This document shows, piece by piece, positions 15,672-24,000 of a stretch of 64,000 bases of DNA. A model generated the notes under the pieces. It searched no databases. It had not been told where the DNA came from and saw only the letters and a list, made by a program, of their open reading frames with translations. Made by a program: the position numbers and the translations under genes. Numbering within the stretch: position 1 is the stretch's first letter; every line of letters begins with the position of its first letter. Origin of the DNA: an uncultured Flavobacteriaceae bacterium (lineage in GTDB: Bacteria; Bacteroidota; Bacteroidia; Flavobacteriales; Flavobacteriaceae); contig CALFUL010000013.1 of the NCBI GenBank assembly GCA_937929935.1, positions 1 through 64,000 of the forward strand, in the 5' to 3' direction.

Positions 15672-17717
15672 CTATCCCTTTTTCGGAGCAGTAAAGTAAA
15701 AGCAAGTGCCCTTTTCTTCGTCGCTTTCAACCCATATAGTACCTTTATTCCTTTCTACCATTTCTTTGCATAATGCAAGTCCGAGCCCTGTACCTTTTTC
15801 GTTATCCGTACCATAAGTAGATACATTTGCGCTGTTGTTAAAAATTTTTCGCTGGCTCTCTTTGGTCATTCCAACACCATTATCTTTCACTGAAATTATC
15901 CAATCTTTATCCCTTAATTTAGATTTAATGATTATTAAGCCTTGATTAGGTGTAAATTTTAATGCATTGCTTATCAGATTGCGAATTACAATATCAATTT
16001 CGCTGGCATCAACCCACACCATGGTGTTTTTAGTTATTTCGTTAACTACTTGAATTGACTTTTTAGTCGCTACTTCTGAGAGCAAATTGATATTCTCTTG
16101 TACAATATTATCAATGCTTACCATCGATGGCTTCGTTAAATTCCTTTTCATTTGGTTTTGGCTCCATGAAAGTAAATTATTCAACGTAAATGATATATTT
16201 TCAATATTAGAACCCAATCTAGGTATAAAAGTTAACAGCTCTTTTTCAGTTACATTGCCATTTTTATAAAATTCGATCAGCCCTTTAAAAGAATTAATTG
16301 GTGATTTCAGATCATGAGCTATTATTGAAAACAATTTGTCTTTTGTGTGGTTGATTTCTCGTAACTCATATTCTTGTGTTTCTAATTTTTCATTTTTTAG
16401 GTTAAGTTCTTTATTAAGAATTTCCTGCGCTCTTTCACTTCTTCGAATCAGCATTGTTATTATAATCAAGACCAATAAAACCAACAAAATTAGGTAGATA
16501 TAGTTCTCTTTTTTAGCTATTTCTTTTTCGTTACTTGCAATCAAACTTGATTTTTCCTCTTCATATTTTAATTTGGCCTTAAGCATTATTAAGTTTTTTT
16601 TACTGTCATTTTGAGAAAGGCTATCAGAAGTTTTTTTGAAAATTTCGTAATATTCAAGAGACTTCTCGAAATCATTATTTCTTTTGTAGACGGAAGAAAG
16701 TGTTTGGGCTGCATTCCGAATTTCATCATATTCTTTTAATTGTACGGCTAAACCATAAGCTTGTTTCGCATAGTTTTCTGCTATTTCATAGTGCTTCAAA
16801 CCTAAATTTACTTCTGAAAGACTGTGAAGCAAGGTTATTTGAGCCCTTTTATCCTCGACCTGTTCTTCATGAAGTGCTCTACTTTTATTAAACCAGATAA
16901 GCGCCTCATTATATTTTTTTTGCTTTAAGTAATAAGATCCTTTAGTCGAATATGCATACGCAAGCCAGTCCATCATGCGTTCTTTTTTAAATACAGCAAT
17001 ACTTTTGTCGATGTAGGACAATGATTTTTGATAATACCCCATTTCAATTAAAAGGGTAGCGAAATTACTATTAGTGAAGGCAGTCGAGATTTCATTGTCA
17101 AGCACAAGGTTTGCCTCTTCAGCCATCTGGTAATGATGAAGTGCTTCTTTATAATTTTTCTGTAAAAAATACATATTAGCCATGTTTTCATTCAAAATGG
17201 ACTGCATTTTGAGATTACCTAGGGCCTCAGCTAATTCTATTGCACTAAGGTATTCTTTAAAAGAACTGGCTAAATCTCCCTGATAATTGTATTCTATTGT
17301 CAGACAGTATTTTACTTGTAAAATTAGATTATTATCTTTTAAACTTGTAGCCTCTACAAGAGCTTTGTTATAAAATTCTAAGCTTTTCTCATGTGCTGCT
17401 TGGTCAGAATAATAGTCTCCAAGATTCATGTAGGCCATGGCTTTACCTTTGACAAAGTTCATCTCATCACTGGCCATAGCGGCTTGTTCACCTAAAAGAA
17501 GTAGTGAATCTGAATTATGATAACGTAACTGCTCACCTAGTCGCACAAGCGCAGTTACGTAATCTTCGCTTGTTGAATTAAAATCTTTCGCACTCCTAAA
17601 ATCATTTAGTACTTGAATGAGACTATCCCTCGTCTCCTTTTTCTGTGCTTCCGCTTTATTGGAATACATAATAAGTTGAAGAAGAAAAAAAAGTAATATT
17701 TTTCTTGATGTATTAAT
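15672..17717 (-). CDS. TPR-containing sensor histidine kinase
   Basis: N-terminal tetratricopeptide repeats (about residues 40-350 counted from the ATG) precede a transmembrane helix (YIYLILLVLLVLIIITMLI), a coiled linker and the kinase core: phospho-acceptor H452 (SIIAHDLKSPINSF), N box NLISNALKFTPNQG, G1 VKDNGVGM and G2 GTGLGLALCKE. The first ATG is at 17669 (665 residues) but would cut off a clear signal peptide, since the open frame upstream encodes SRKILLFFLLQLIMYSNKAEAQ. No ATG, GTG or TTG lies in that extension before the in-frame TAA. The ATT at 17715-17717 would give MNTSRKILLFF and is my preferred start. No response regulator is adjacent. Confidence 0.82.
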   Translation of the reverse strand: MNTSRKILLFFLLQLIMYSNKAEAQKKETRDSLIQVLNDFRSAKDFNSTSEDYVTALVRLGEQLRYHNSDSLLLLGEQAAMASDEMNFVKGKAMAYMNLGDYYSDQAAHEKSLEFYNKALVEATSLKDNNLILQVKYCLTIEYNYQGDLASSFKEYLSAIELAEALGNLKMQSILNENMANMYFLQKNYKEALHHYQMAEEANLVLDNEISTAFTNSNFATLLIEMGYYQKSLSYIDKSIAVFKKERMMDWLAYAYSTKGSYYLKQKKYNEALIWFNKSRALHEEQVEDKRAQITLLHSLSEVNLGLKHYEIAENYAKQAYGLAVQLKEYDEIRNAAQTLSSVYKRNNDFEKSLEYYEIFKKTSDSLSQNDSKKNLIMLKAKLKYEEEKSSLIASNEKEIAKKENYIYLILLVLLVLIIITMLIRRSERAQEILNKELNLKNEKLETQEYELREINHTKDKLFSIIAHDLKSPINSFKGLIEFYKNGNVTEKELLTFIPRLGSNIENISFTLNNLLSWSQNQMKRNLTKPSMVSIDNIVQENINLLSEVATKKSIQVVNEITKNTMVWVDASEIDIVIRNLISNALKFTPNQGLIIIKSKLRDKDWIISVKDNGVGMTKESQRKIFNNSANVSTYGTDNEKGTGLGLALCKEMVERNKGTIWVESDEEKGTCFYFTAPKKG

Positions 17718-18019
17718 AACTAATAGATTTTTTTTAAAAAAAAATTAAGATATATCTTCAAAATTAAACGGATTTATACTACAATAAAAATTAATGTTGT
17801 GAAATTAGGCAAACAGTATATCTAAAGTTTGGATTTAATTCTTTTTTACGCGATTTGTAATTCTTCGGTTTGTAATTACTGTACCAACTTTTAGAAAGAG
17901 AAGTGCCTCCTTGGATAGTATAGTAGTCCAAATGTTCGTAGAGTCCAATAACAAAACCTCCTATGAAAAGCCTTAGTCCAGTTCTCTAAAGTTATTTAAT
18001 ATTTTCTTTTTTGCCTTAA
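17718..18019. other. Decayed intergenic region holding a gene fragment
   Basis: Apart from the minus-strand fragment at 17791-17985, I see no gene. Homopolymer runs of T and A lie at 17728-17744, just upstream of the kinase. Confidence 0.5.
17791..17985 (-). pseudogene. 3' fragment of an unidentified gene abutting the IS110 remnant
   Basis: Sixty-four codons without a start read as ordinary protein, including LRLFIGGFVIGLYEHLDYY and SWYSNYKPKNYKSRKK, and end in TAA at 17791-17793. The coding character begins at 17985, next to an in-frame TAG and inside the 11-base sequence that also occurs inverted at 18803-18813. This looks like the tail of a gene cut by the insertion element or by later deletion. 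I do not recognise the parent protein. Confidence 0.45.
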
Positions 18020-18813
18020 ACAATCTATTTTTATTTTAATATAACTTGCTCGCAATCATTGTGATACACATTCTTACCTTGATGTTTTCGATAGTAAGCC
18101 TGCATTACTGGGTCGGCTCGTATTGCTTGCCACGATACTTCTACAAAATAACTTCGAAGTAAACGATTAGCTCTTGATCTACAAATCGAAAGAAACGCAT
18201 GCGACTATCAAGAGTCGCTTTTGCTGTTGGGTGTTCAAAAATCATTGCATCTAACCAATTTCTATATTTATGACTCCAATGATCATTATCAAACTCCTCA
18301 GGCTCTTTAATACCGTAATACAGCAATTGCATTTTTATGTAACTCTTAACCCTCCTAAAATCTTTCACCAAATCATTTCTACGTCTGAATAGACTGCGAA
18401 GTTCCTCGCGCTTTCTATCTGGAACTACTATACTCTCTAAACGACCATCTTTAAGTTCTCTAGCAATCAACTGAGCATCTATTTTATCGGTCTTAGTATG
18501 CTTCTCTTTACCCTTTCGATGAATATCTGCTGGGTTCACAACTAAACTTCGCCAACCATAACCTTCAAAACAGCGATGCGCGTAATAACCACAACAACCA
18601 GCTTCATAGGCCGTGGTAACTTCATATTCCTGAAAATGTTTGGAAACATAAGCTTGTAATTGATTTGGGTCGGGCGACATACTAAAAGACTTACCTGAAA
18701 ATAAATCTGTTGCACAATGTACTTTCCAACTTCGTTTGTGAATATCGATACCAATGTATAACTTCGGGTAAGCAGTTTGTTGAGTGTTCATATCTTAATT
18801 GTTTTAGAGAACT
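17980..18813 (-). mobile_element. IS110-family insertion sequence remnant
   Basis: The element holds the 5' part and a piece of the 3' part of one IS110-type transposase on the minus strand. It is bounded by AGTTCTCTAAA (17980-17990) and its exact inverse TTTAGAGAACT (18803-18813). The span is about 830 bases against roughly 1.2-1.5 kb for intact members. Its ends are tentative, since IS110 elements often lack strong terminal repeats. Confidence 0.6.
18020..18791 (-). pseudogene. IS110-family transposase, internally deleted
   Basis: From the ATG at 18791, 216 codons encode the DEDD RuvC-like N-terminal domain (YIGIDIHKRSWKVHC, VTTAYEAGCCGYYAHR, KTDKIDAQLIARELKDG), followed by the helical linker to RFVDQEL. 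The frame then shifts and stops at 18141. In another frame, 18055-18165 encodes part of the C-terminal transposase_20 domain (RSYFVEVSWQAIRADPVM, then YYRKHQGKNV). The middle of the protein is missing, and the last segment ends early (YHNDCEQVILK, stop). The enzyme cannot be functional; the C-terminal catalytic serine region is absent or disrupted. Confidence 0.8.
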
Positions 18814-19171
18814 TTAAAGATACTTGACTTACTGCTTTTTCATGAATGCTATAAACAATATGGGTTTCGTGCTTACCTGCCTGCCGGCAGGCAGGATCGA
18901 AAGGTTTGTGTATTTTTATGTGGTCGCAAAATTGAAAATTACGCGTCAGCGAAATGTTCAATTTTTGCTTTAAACAAGAAAAAATAAAGCTAAACAATAA
19001 GGTTTGGGTTTGTTTGGGAAGCTACCAAATTTTTAAATTTTCCTTTTAGAAGAGAAAAGTAAAAACAAAACATAAAAATTTGGCTCTGTATTTATCCGAA
19101 TCATCTGCATTATTTCACACGCTACTTTTCATATATAAGACGGTTAAAAAACAAGTTTTTTCTTTAAAATC
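18814..19171. other. Intergenic region with palindromic repeats
   Basis: No supported gene. It contains the 20-base palindrome at 18876-18895, and an inverted pair CCAAATTTTTA (19025-19035) and TAAAAATTTGG (19073-19083) around an AT-rich loop. Confidence 0.5.
18876..18895. repeat. Perfect 20-base GC-rich palindrome
   Basis: CCTGCCTGCCGGCAGGCAGG is self-complementary across all 20 bases and far more GC-rich than its surroundings. Similar elements are common as dispersed intergenic repeats in Bacteroidetes genomes. In reading frames it produces the chance peptide PACRQAG. Confidence 0.7.
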
Positions 19172-19453
19172 TTAGGAAACAAGTTGAGCAATCAATTTGT
19201 TATCCTGCGCAGCAAGGGCTTCATGCTTTTGCTGCTTTTTTGTTTCAAACTTTGCATCGTAAACTTCTTCGTTTTTCCATAAGGGGTACACTAGCTGCAT
19301 TTCTACATTTGGCATATCAAAATTTACGGTATGTCGAAAATCTAAAAATATTAAGGAACGTACTAATGCCCTGAGAATAGCATGCATTGGTTTTTTATTC
19401 CTCTTTTCAAACTTTGTTCCCATTGAACCTCTAGGTCCTTTTATGACGTACAA
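19172..19453 (-). CDS. Possible small or truncated protein, unidentified
   Basis: The open frame of 93 codons has coding-like composition in its second half (VNFDMPNVEMQLVYPLWKN, then QKHEALAAQDNKLIAQLVS and a stop). The N-terminal 25 residues are less convincing, and the ATG could be any of three. No known domain is visible. It lies in a decayed region between an IS remnant and tRNA genes, so it may be the 3' end of a lost gene. Confidence 0.3.
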   Translation of the reverse strand: MYVIKGPRGSMGTKFEKRNKKPMHAILRALVRSLIFLDFRHTVNFDMPNVEMQLVYPLWKNEEVYDAKFETKKQQKHEALAAQDNKLIAQLVS

Positions 19454-19610
19454 AGGGCCAAAGACAACACCAAAAAAAGGTGCAGAAGCAGCTAATGGGG
19501 TTGGTACAGCACTCTCTCTTTTCGATGGTGCACACGACGGAGCTACCGCTTATTTTTCGATGGGGATGGTTTTTGACTTTAAACCAAAAGACAAACTTAT
19601 TCACGATTAG
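19443..19610 (+). pseudogene. Possible 3' gene fragment on the plus strand
   Basis: From an ATG at 19443 to TAG at 19608-19610 the frame encodes 55 residues with natural composition (KGAEAANGVGTALSLFDGAH, then AYFSMGMVFDFKPKDKLIHD). It opposes the neighbouring minus-strand frame. It resembles the end of a longer protein, but no family can be named and no 5' part is visible. Confidence 0.3.
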
Positions 19611-20209
19611 ATTTTCAATTGAGATACCTTTCCGCACATAGAACTTCTCCTCATACCGTCGGCTTTCGCCAGAGGGGAGACAAGAGCATAATAAGTGTTC
19701 CATTACTTTTTCAGAGAGAGTTTTTGGAAGAAAAATTAAAAGAAAGTGTATTGCCAAAAACGTCAGCCCTCCAATCCGCTCAAAAATATAAAAATTCTCA
19801 ATCTTTATATTTTGTGACGTTTACCAAAGCAAAGCGTCATAATGCAAGACATTATAGTACAACCTAAGAAACTTCTTGAGTTCTTTTTCCATCAACGGTA
19901 ATCCTCGCATAGAACCTGATGTTTACCGCTTCCAAATTAAGTTTTGGAGTGACGAATACAATTGATAGTCTACTATTTTACAACACTTTACATAGATTTA
20001 AATAAATAAAATGGCAAAAAACACAAGGTCAAAATACCTACTAAAGCTACTTCAATGTACAAAAAACACTGTGATTATCAATTCCCGATTTGTACACCGG
20101 AGCGTTGTTTTTATATGGCTTCATGAGGTTTCATTTGACACCCCTAAAACATAAAACGTTGCAAATCAGTAGATTTGCAACGTTATGCAACCAGATGAAA
20201 CTAGTTAAG
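19611..20209. other. Gene-free region between decayed genes and tRNA-Pro
   Basis: No supported gene. An imperfect hairpin (CTTCTCCTC at about 19644-19652 with GAGGGGAGA at 19672-19680) looks like another dispersed repeat. A 48-codon plus-strand frame at 20010 has no recognisable content. The perfect hairpin at 20155-20184 is annotated separately. Confidence 0.5.
20155..20184 (-). terminator. Hairpin downstream of the tRNA-Ser/tRNA-Pro pair
   Basis: A 13-bp perfect stem AACGTTGCAAATC (20155-20167) pairs with GATTTGCAACGTT (20172-20184) over the loop AGTA. Read on the minus strand it follows tRNA-Pro by 25 bases and is trailed by a T-rich run (TTTTATGTTTT), as for a factor-independent terminator. 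Confidence 0.65.
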
Positions 20210-20284
20210 TCGGGGTGGCAGGATTCGAACCTGCGACCTCCTCGTCCCAAACGAGGCGCGATAACCGGGCTACGCTACACCCCG
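20210..20284 (-). tRNA. tRNA-Pro (anticodon TGG)
   Basis: The minus strand folds as a tRNA: acceptor CGGGGTG/CACCCCG, anticodon stem CCTCG/CGAGG around loop TTTGGGA, and T arm GCAGGTTCGAATCCTGC. The anticodon TGG reads proline codons. No CCA is encoded (the next bases are CTT). Confidence 0.95.
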
Positions 20285-20393
20285 AAAATGAGTGTAAAAT
20301 GTCTAGTAAATATTTAATAAGAAAATCAAACCGGTGTCGCGACTTTCTATCTACTAGATTTATTATTATTTCTGTCTCACGCAGAAATTCTTG

Positions 20394-20482
20394 CGGAGAG
20401 ACAGGGATTCGAACCCTGGGTACCCTTGTTAGGGTACGACGATTTAGCAAACCGTTCCTTTCGGCCACTCAGGCACCTCTCC
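20394..20482 (-). tRNA. tRNA-Ser (anticodon GCT)
   Basis: The minus strand shows acceptor GGAGAGG with TCTCTCC, a long variable arm (GTACCC TAACAA GGGTAC) typical of serine tRNAs, and T arm CAGGGTTCGAATCCCTG. The anticodon loop TTTGCTAAA carries GCT, reading AGC and AGT. It is 109 bases upstream of tRNA-Pro and likely co-transcribed with it. Confidence 0.95.
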
Positions 20483-20588
20483 AATTATTTTAAAGAACAT
20501 TGCTGTTAAGCGGTTGCAAATGTACATTTTTATGTAACCATTATACAACTATTTGCATCACTTTTTTTCTAAAAAGTTTTACTTTTAT

Positions 20589-22634
20589 TTACTCAGGATA
20601 TTCTACCCTTAAATGATAGATATTTGTCAATTTCTGTTTAAATATTTTCTTAATAGCTTCAATTTCTTTAAACGTAATATTTGCATTGACAAATTGATTC
20701 GCAGCCATTTGACCCGCTACAATTTTATCTACAAACTCATCAATCATCATAAAAGTAGGGTTCTTCAAACTTTTTGAAGCCGCTTCTACAGAATCTGCCA
20801 TCATGAGTATTGCAGTTTCTTTTGAAAAAGGTAAGGGACCAGGATACCTAAAATCTTCTTCATTTACATGCTCTTCAATATCTTTTTGCTTCTTATAAAA
20901 ATAATAGACTAAAGTGGTGCCATGATGTGCGCGTATAAAATCAATAACTCGATCCGGAATATTATTTTTTCGCGCTATTTCAATCCCTTTAATGATATGA
21001 TCTATAATGATTCTCGCACTTTCATTAGGTTCTAAATCATCATGCGGATTCATATTAGTTATTTGATTTTCAGTAAAATAGGTTGGGTTATCCATTTTAC
21101 CAATATCATGATACAAAGCCCCTACTCTAACTAACATTGCATTGGCCCCAATTTCATTGGCCGCAGCCTCTGCCAAATTAGAAACCTGCAAAGAATGATG
21201 AAATGTACCTGGTGCCTTATTCGCTAATTCTTTTAATAATTTTGAATTTGTATCAGACAACTCAAGTAAAGAAACATCTGAAACTAACCCAAAAATCTTC
21301 TCATAAATGTAAATGAGGGGCTGCACAAATATGGTCAGCATTCCGTTTAACAAAAACAATCCCAAGGTGTACCATAAAATGGTACTTAAATTGCCTTCTT
21401 GTATGGTATGAAAAGCCAAATAACCTACTAAATAAATAAACGTTATTTGAGCTACTGTAATAAACAAATTGGCTCGCTTATACAATTGAGAAACGGTTAA
21501 AATGGTTACAATACCTGCAATAATTTGAAGAAAGATATATTCAAAACTATTGGGTACTACAAACCCTAAAATTAAAATAGTCAATACATGTACAAACAAG
21601 GCAAGCCTAGCATCAAAAAAAGTTTTTAATAATAAAGGAAGTATACATAATGGCACAACGTATACATAAGCTTCATTATACTTTACCATCATCGTGGTAA
21701 TAAAAACCATTAATAAAATATTAAAAAAGACAAAAGTGACCTTGGTGTTATTTTCATAAATTTTGGGTCGGTATTTTTTCAAGAATAAAAAAAGCATTAA
21801 TAACACCAATGCTACTAAAACAGTGTACCCTATAAGAATGTAATAATAATTATTGCCTGCCCATAATTCTGATTGGTACTGATTACGTAATGAACTCAAT
21901 AATTCAAATTGTTCTTCTTTAACAACTTCATCTTTGGTAATAAGTAGTTTATCTTTTTGAACTGTGCTACCAAACTCAGAAACTTTGGCGATTTGATCAG
22001 CTATTACTTTTTCTGAACGCTCTTTATCATAAAAAACATTGGGTTTTATCAAATCAAAAAATAATTCTTGATAAGCAGCATTGAACATCGAAAGTTGATT
22101 TTTATTTAAAAAATCTTCTATCAAACTTTCAACTTCATTTAAAGCAACTAAATCTCGAAACTCAATGGCCTGCTGAACATCGTTTTTTGCCAAATAAATA
22201 AGGCCTTGAGGCTCATTGCCTGGATTGTTTATAATACCAACTGCGTATAATTGATTTAGAATTTTAGTCCCAGTACTTGATAAGGTTCTTAATTGATTAG
22301 CATTGTAATCATCAGCGCTAAAAACATCAATAAATGCTACATTGTAACGCTCATACACCTCTTTTACTATAGCGCTATCATACTTGTAGTAGTCATCTTT
22401 ATTACTATTAATTAAAGTTCTTTCAACTGTGAGTTGATTCGTAGTTTTTAAAACTGAAAAATCAAAGGGTGCCCTTAAATCTTCATATTGCCATGGTTTA
22501 CCTGTTTCAAATTCGTAGTTGAATTCAGAACCTTTCGGAAAAAAAAAGACAATACTTCCTATACAAAGTGCATAGAGTATGTATTTATAAATAAGTGGTT
22601 GATTCTTATAAAATCTGTCAAGCGTTTTACCCAT
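20589..22634 (-). CDS. 7TM-HD family protein, PgpH-like c-di-AMP phosphodiesterase
   Basis: This 681-residue membrane protein has an N-terminal helix (residues 17-34), an extracytoplasmic 7TMR-HDED domain (about 40-270), seven predicted transmembrane helices (about 275-470), and a cytoplasmic HD domain with the HDIG motif LYHDIGKMDNP and further metal ligands (FHHSL, RAHHGT, MMADSVEAA). Relatives hydrolyse cyclic di-AMP. It is transcribed divergently from the thiolase gene, and a -7-like element lies at 22652-22659. Substrate assignment rests on family knowledge. Confidence 0.88.
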   Translation of the reverse strand: MGKTLDRFYKNQPLIYKYILYALCIGSIVFFFPKGSEFNYEFETGKPWQYEDLRAPFDFSVLKTTNQLTVERTLINSNKDDYYKYDSAIVKEVYERYNVAFIDVFSADDYNANQLRTLSSTGTKILNQLYAVGIINNPGNEPQGLIYLAKNDVQQAIEFRDLVALNEVESLIEDFLNKNQLSMFNAAYQELFFDLIKPNVFYDKERSEKVIADQIAKVSEFGSTVQKDKLLITKDEVVKEEQFELLSSLRNQYQSELWAGNNYYYILIGYTVLVALVLLMLFLFLKKYRPKIYENNTKVTFVFFNILLMVFITTMMVKYNEAYVYVVPLCILPLLLKTFFDARLALFVHVLTILILGFVVPNSFEYIFLQIIAGIVTILTVSQLYKRANLFITVAQITFIYLVGYLAFHTIQEGNLSTILWYTLGLFLLNGMLTIFVQPLIYIYEKIFGLVSDVSLLELSDTNSKLLKELANKAPGTFHHSLQVSNLAEAAANEIGANAMLVRVGALYHDIGKMDNPTYFTENQITNMNPHDDLEPNESARIIIDHIIKGIEIARKNNIPDRVIDFIRAHHGTTLVYYFYKKQKDIEEHVNEEDFRYPGPLPFSKETAILMMADSVEAASKSLKNPTFMMIDEFVDKIVAGQMAANQFVNANITFKEIEAIKKIFKQKLTNIYHLRVEYPE

Positions 22635-22651
22635 CTAAAAAATATCTTCGT

Positions 22652-22659
22652 CAAAAGTA
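22652..22659 (-). promoter_or_regulatory. Bacteroidetes-type -7 element (TACTTTTG)
   Basis: The minus strand reads TACTTTTG, a perfect TAnnTTTG match, 18 bases before the start of the 7TM-HD gene. No clear -33 TTTG is seen at the usual spacing. Confidence 0.4.
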
Positions 22660-22803
22660 TATAAATATACCCGTTTACAATGGTCTTACAAACTCGATTT
22701 ACTTTATGATTACCTTATAAGTCAAACAAGAGGACGAAATAGTGAATGCTAAACGCACTAATTTTACTATTTTCGCTAACATATATTTATAATATTTAAA
22801 AGG

Positions 22804-23979
22804 ATGAATGAAGTAGTGATTGTATCAGCAGTTCGAACCCCAATAGGAAGTTTTTTAGGTAAATTATCAAAGGTGCCAGCGCCAAAATTAGGAGCGATAG
22901 CCATTGAAGGTGCCCTAAAGAAAATCAATCTAGACCCAAAATTGGTTGATGAAGTACTAATGGGTAATGCCGTACAGGCTGGTACTGGTCAAGCACCAGC
23001 ACGTCAAGCTGCTATTTTTGCCGGAATACCTGACACAGTGCCTTGCACTACCGTCAATAAAGTATGCTCTTCAGGACTTAAAACTGTTATGCAAGCTGCA
23101 CAAGCAATTGCTTTAGGAGATGCTTCAATTGTTGTTGCTGGTGGAATGGAAAACATGAGTCTGATACCCCATTATGTTCATTTAAGAAATGGACATAAAT
23201 TTGGACCTACATCACTTGTTGATGGCATGCAGAAAGATGGCCTTGTAGATGCATATGACCAAGAAGCCATGGGAGTTTGTGCTGATGCATGTGCGGTTAA
23301 ACACGATTTTAGTAGAGAAGATCAAGATGCCTATGCAATACAATCTTATGAAAGATCAGCAAGTGCCTGGAAGAATGGAAAATTTGCTAACGAAATAATA
23401 CCTGTAGAAGTTCCTCAACGAAGAGGAGAACCTCTTATAGTAGCTGAAGACGAAGAGTTTAAAAATGTGAAAATGGAGAAAATACCTGCTTTAAGAGCAG
23501 CATTTTCAAAAGACGGAACTGTAACAGCTGCCAACGCTTCAACAATTAATGATGGGGCAGCAGCTTTAGTACTTATGAGTGCTGCAAAAGCGAAAGAATT
23601 AAATTTAAAACCCTTAGCTAAAATAAAATCTTTTGCTGACGCAGCTCACCAACCAGAATGGTTTACAACTGCACCAGCAAAAGCGTTACCCAAAGCAATT
23701 TCTAAAGCTGGTATTTCAATTGATGATATTGATTATTTTGAATTCAATGAAGCCTTTGCTGTAGTTGGGTTAGCCAATATGAAACTTTTAGGCTTAACTG
23801 ATAAAAATGTAAATGTAAATGGTGGTGCTGTATCTCTTGGTCATCCGCTTGGGTGTTCAGGAGCGAGAATTTTAGTAACCTTACTACACATTTTAGAACA
23901 AAATAATGCCAAAGTAGGAGCTGCAGCCATTTGCAATGGTGGCGGAGGTGCTTCAGCCATGATTGTTGAAAGAGAATAA
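22804..23979 (+). CDS. Acetyl-CoA C-acyltransferase (thiolase)
   Basis: The 391 residues match the full length of the thiolase family. The nucleophile is C88 (NKVCSSGLK), and the C-terminal catalytic residues are visible in GGAVSLGHPLGCSGAR and CNGGGGASAM. The enzyme either condenses two acetyl-CoA or cleaves 3-ketoacyl-CoA in the cytoplasm; the sequence alone does not decide between biosynthetic and degradative use. The close downstream gene (21-base gap) encodes an NlpC/P60-like protein, probably on the same transcript. A TATTTTCG sequence at 22768-22775 is a near-match to the -7 element. Confidence 0.92.
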   Translation: MNEVVIVSAVRTPIGSFLGKLSKVPAPKLGAIAIEGALKKINLDPKLVDEVLMGNAVQAGTGQAPARQAAIFAGIPDTVPCTTVNKVCSSGLKTVMQAAQAIALGDASIVVAGGMENMSLIPHYVHLRNGHKFGPTSLVDGMQKDGLVDAYDQEAMGVCADACAVKHDFSREDQDAYAIQSYERSASAWKNGKFANEIIPVEVPQRRGEPLIVAEDEEFKNVKMEKIPALRAAFSKDGTVTAANASTINDGAAALVLMSAAKAKELNLKPLAKIKSFADAAHQPEWFTTAPAKALPKAISKAGISIDDIDYFEFNEAFAVVGLANMKLLGLTDKNVNVNGGAVSLGHPLGCSGARILVTLLHILEQNNAKVGAAAICNGGGGASAMIVERE

Positions 23980-24000
23980 TTAATGAAGCCAAGTAAATAA

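Noticed and set aside
18788-18997. 69-codon minus-strand frame next to the IS relic
   Set aside because: It crosses the 20-base palindrome, and nothing in it looks like a protein domain.
20205-20493. Open frames across the tRNA pair on both strands
   Set aside because: They overlap tRNA-Pro and tRNA-Ser, which are well supported.
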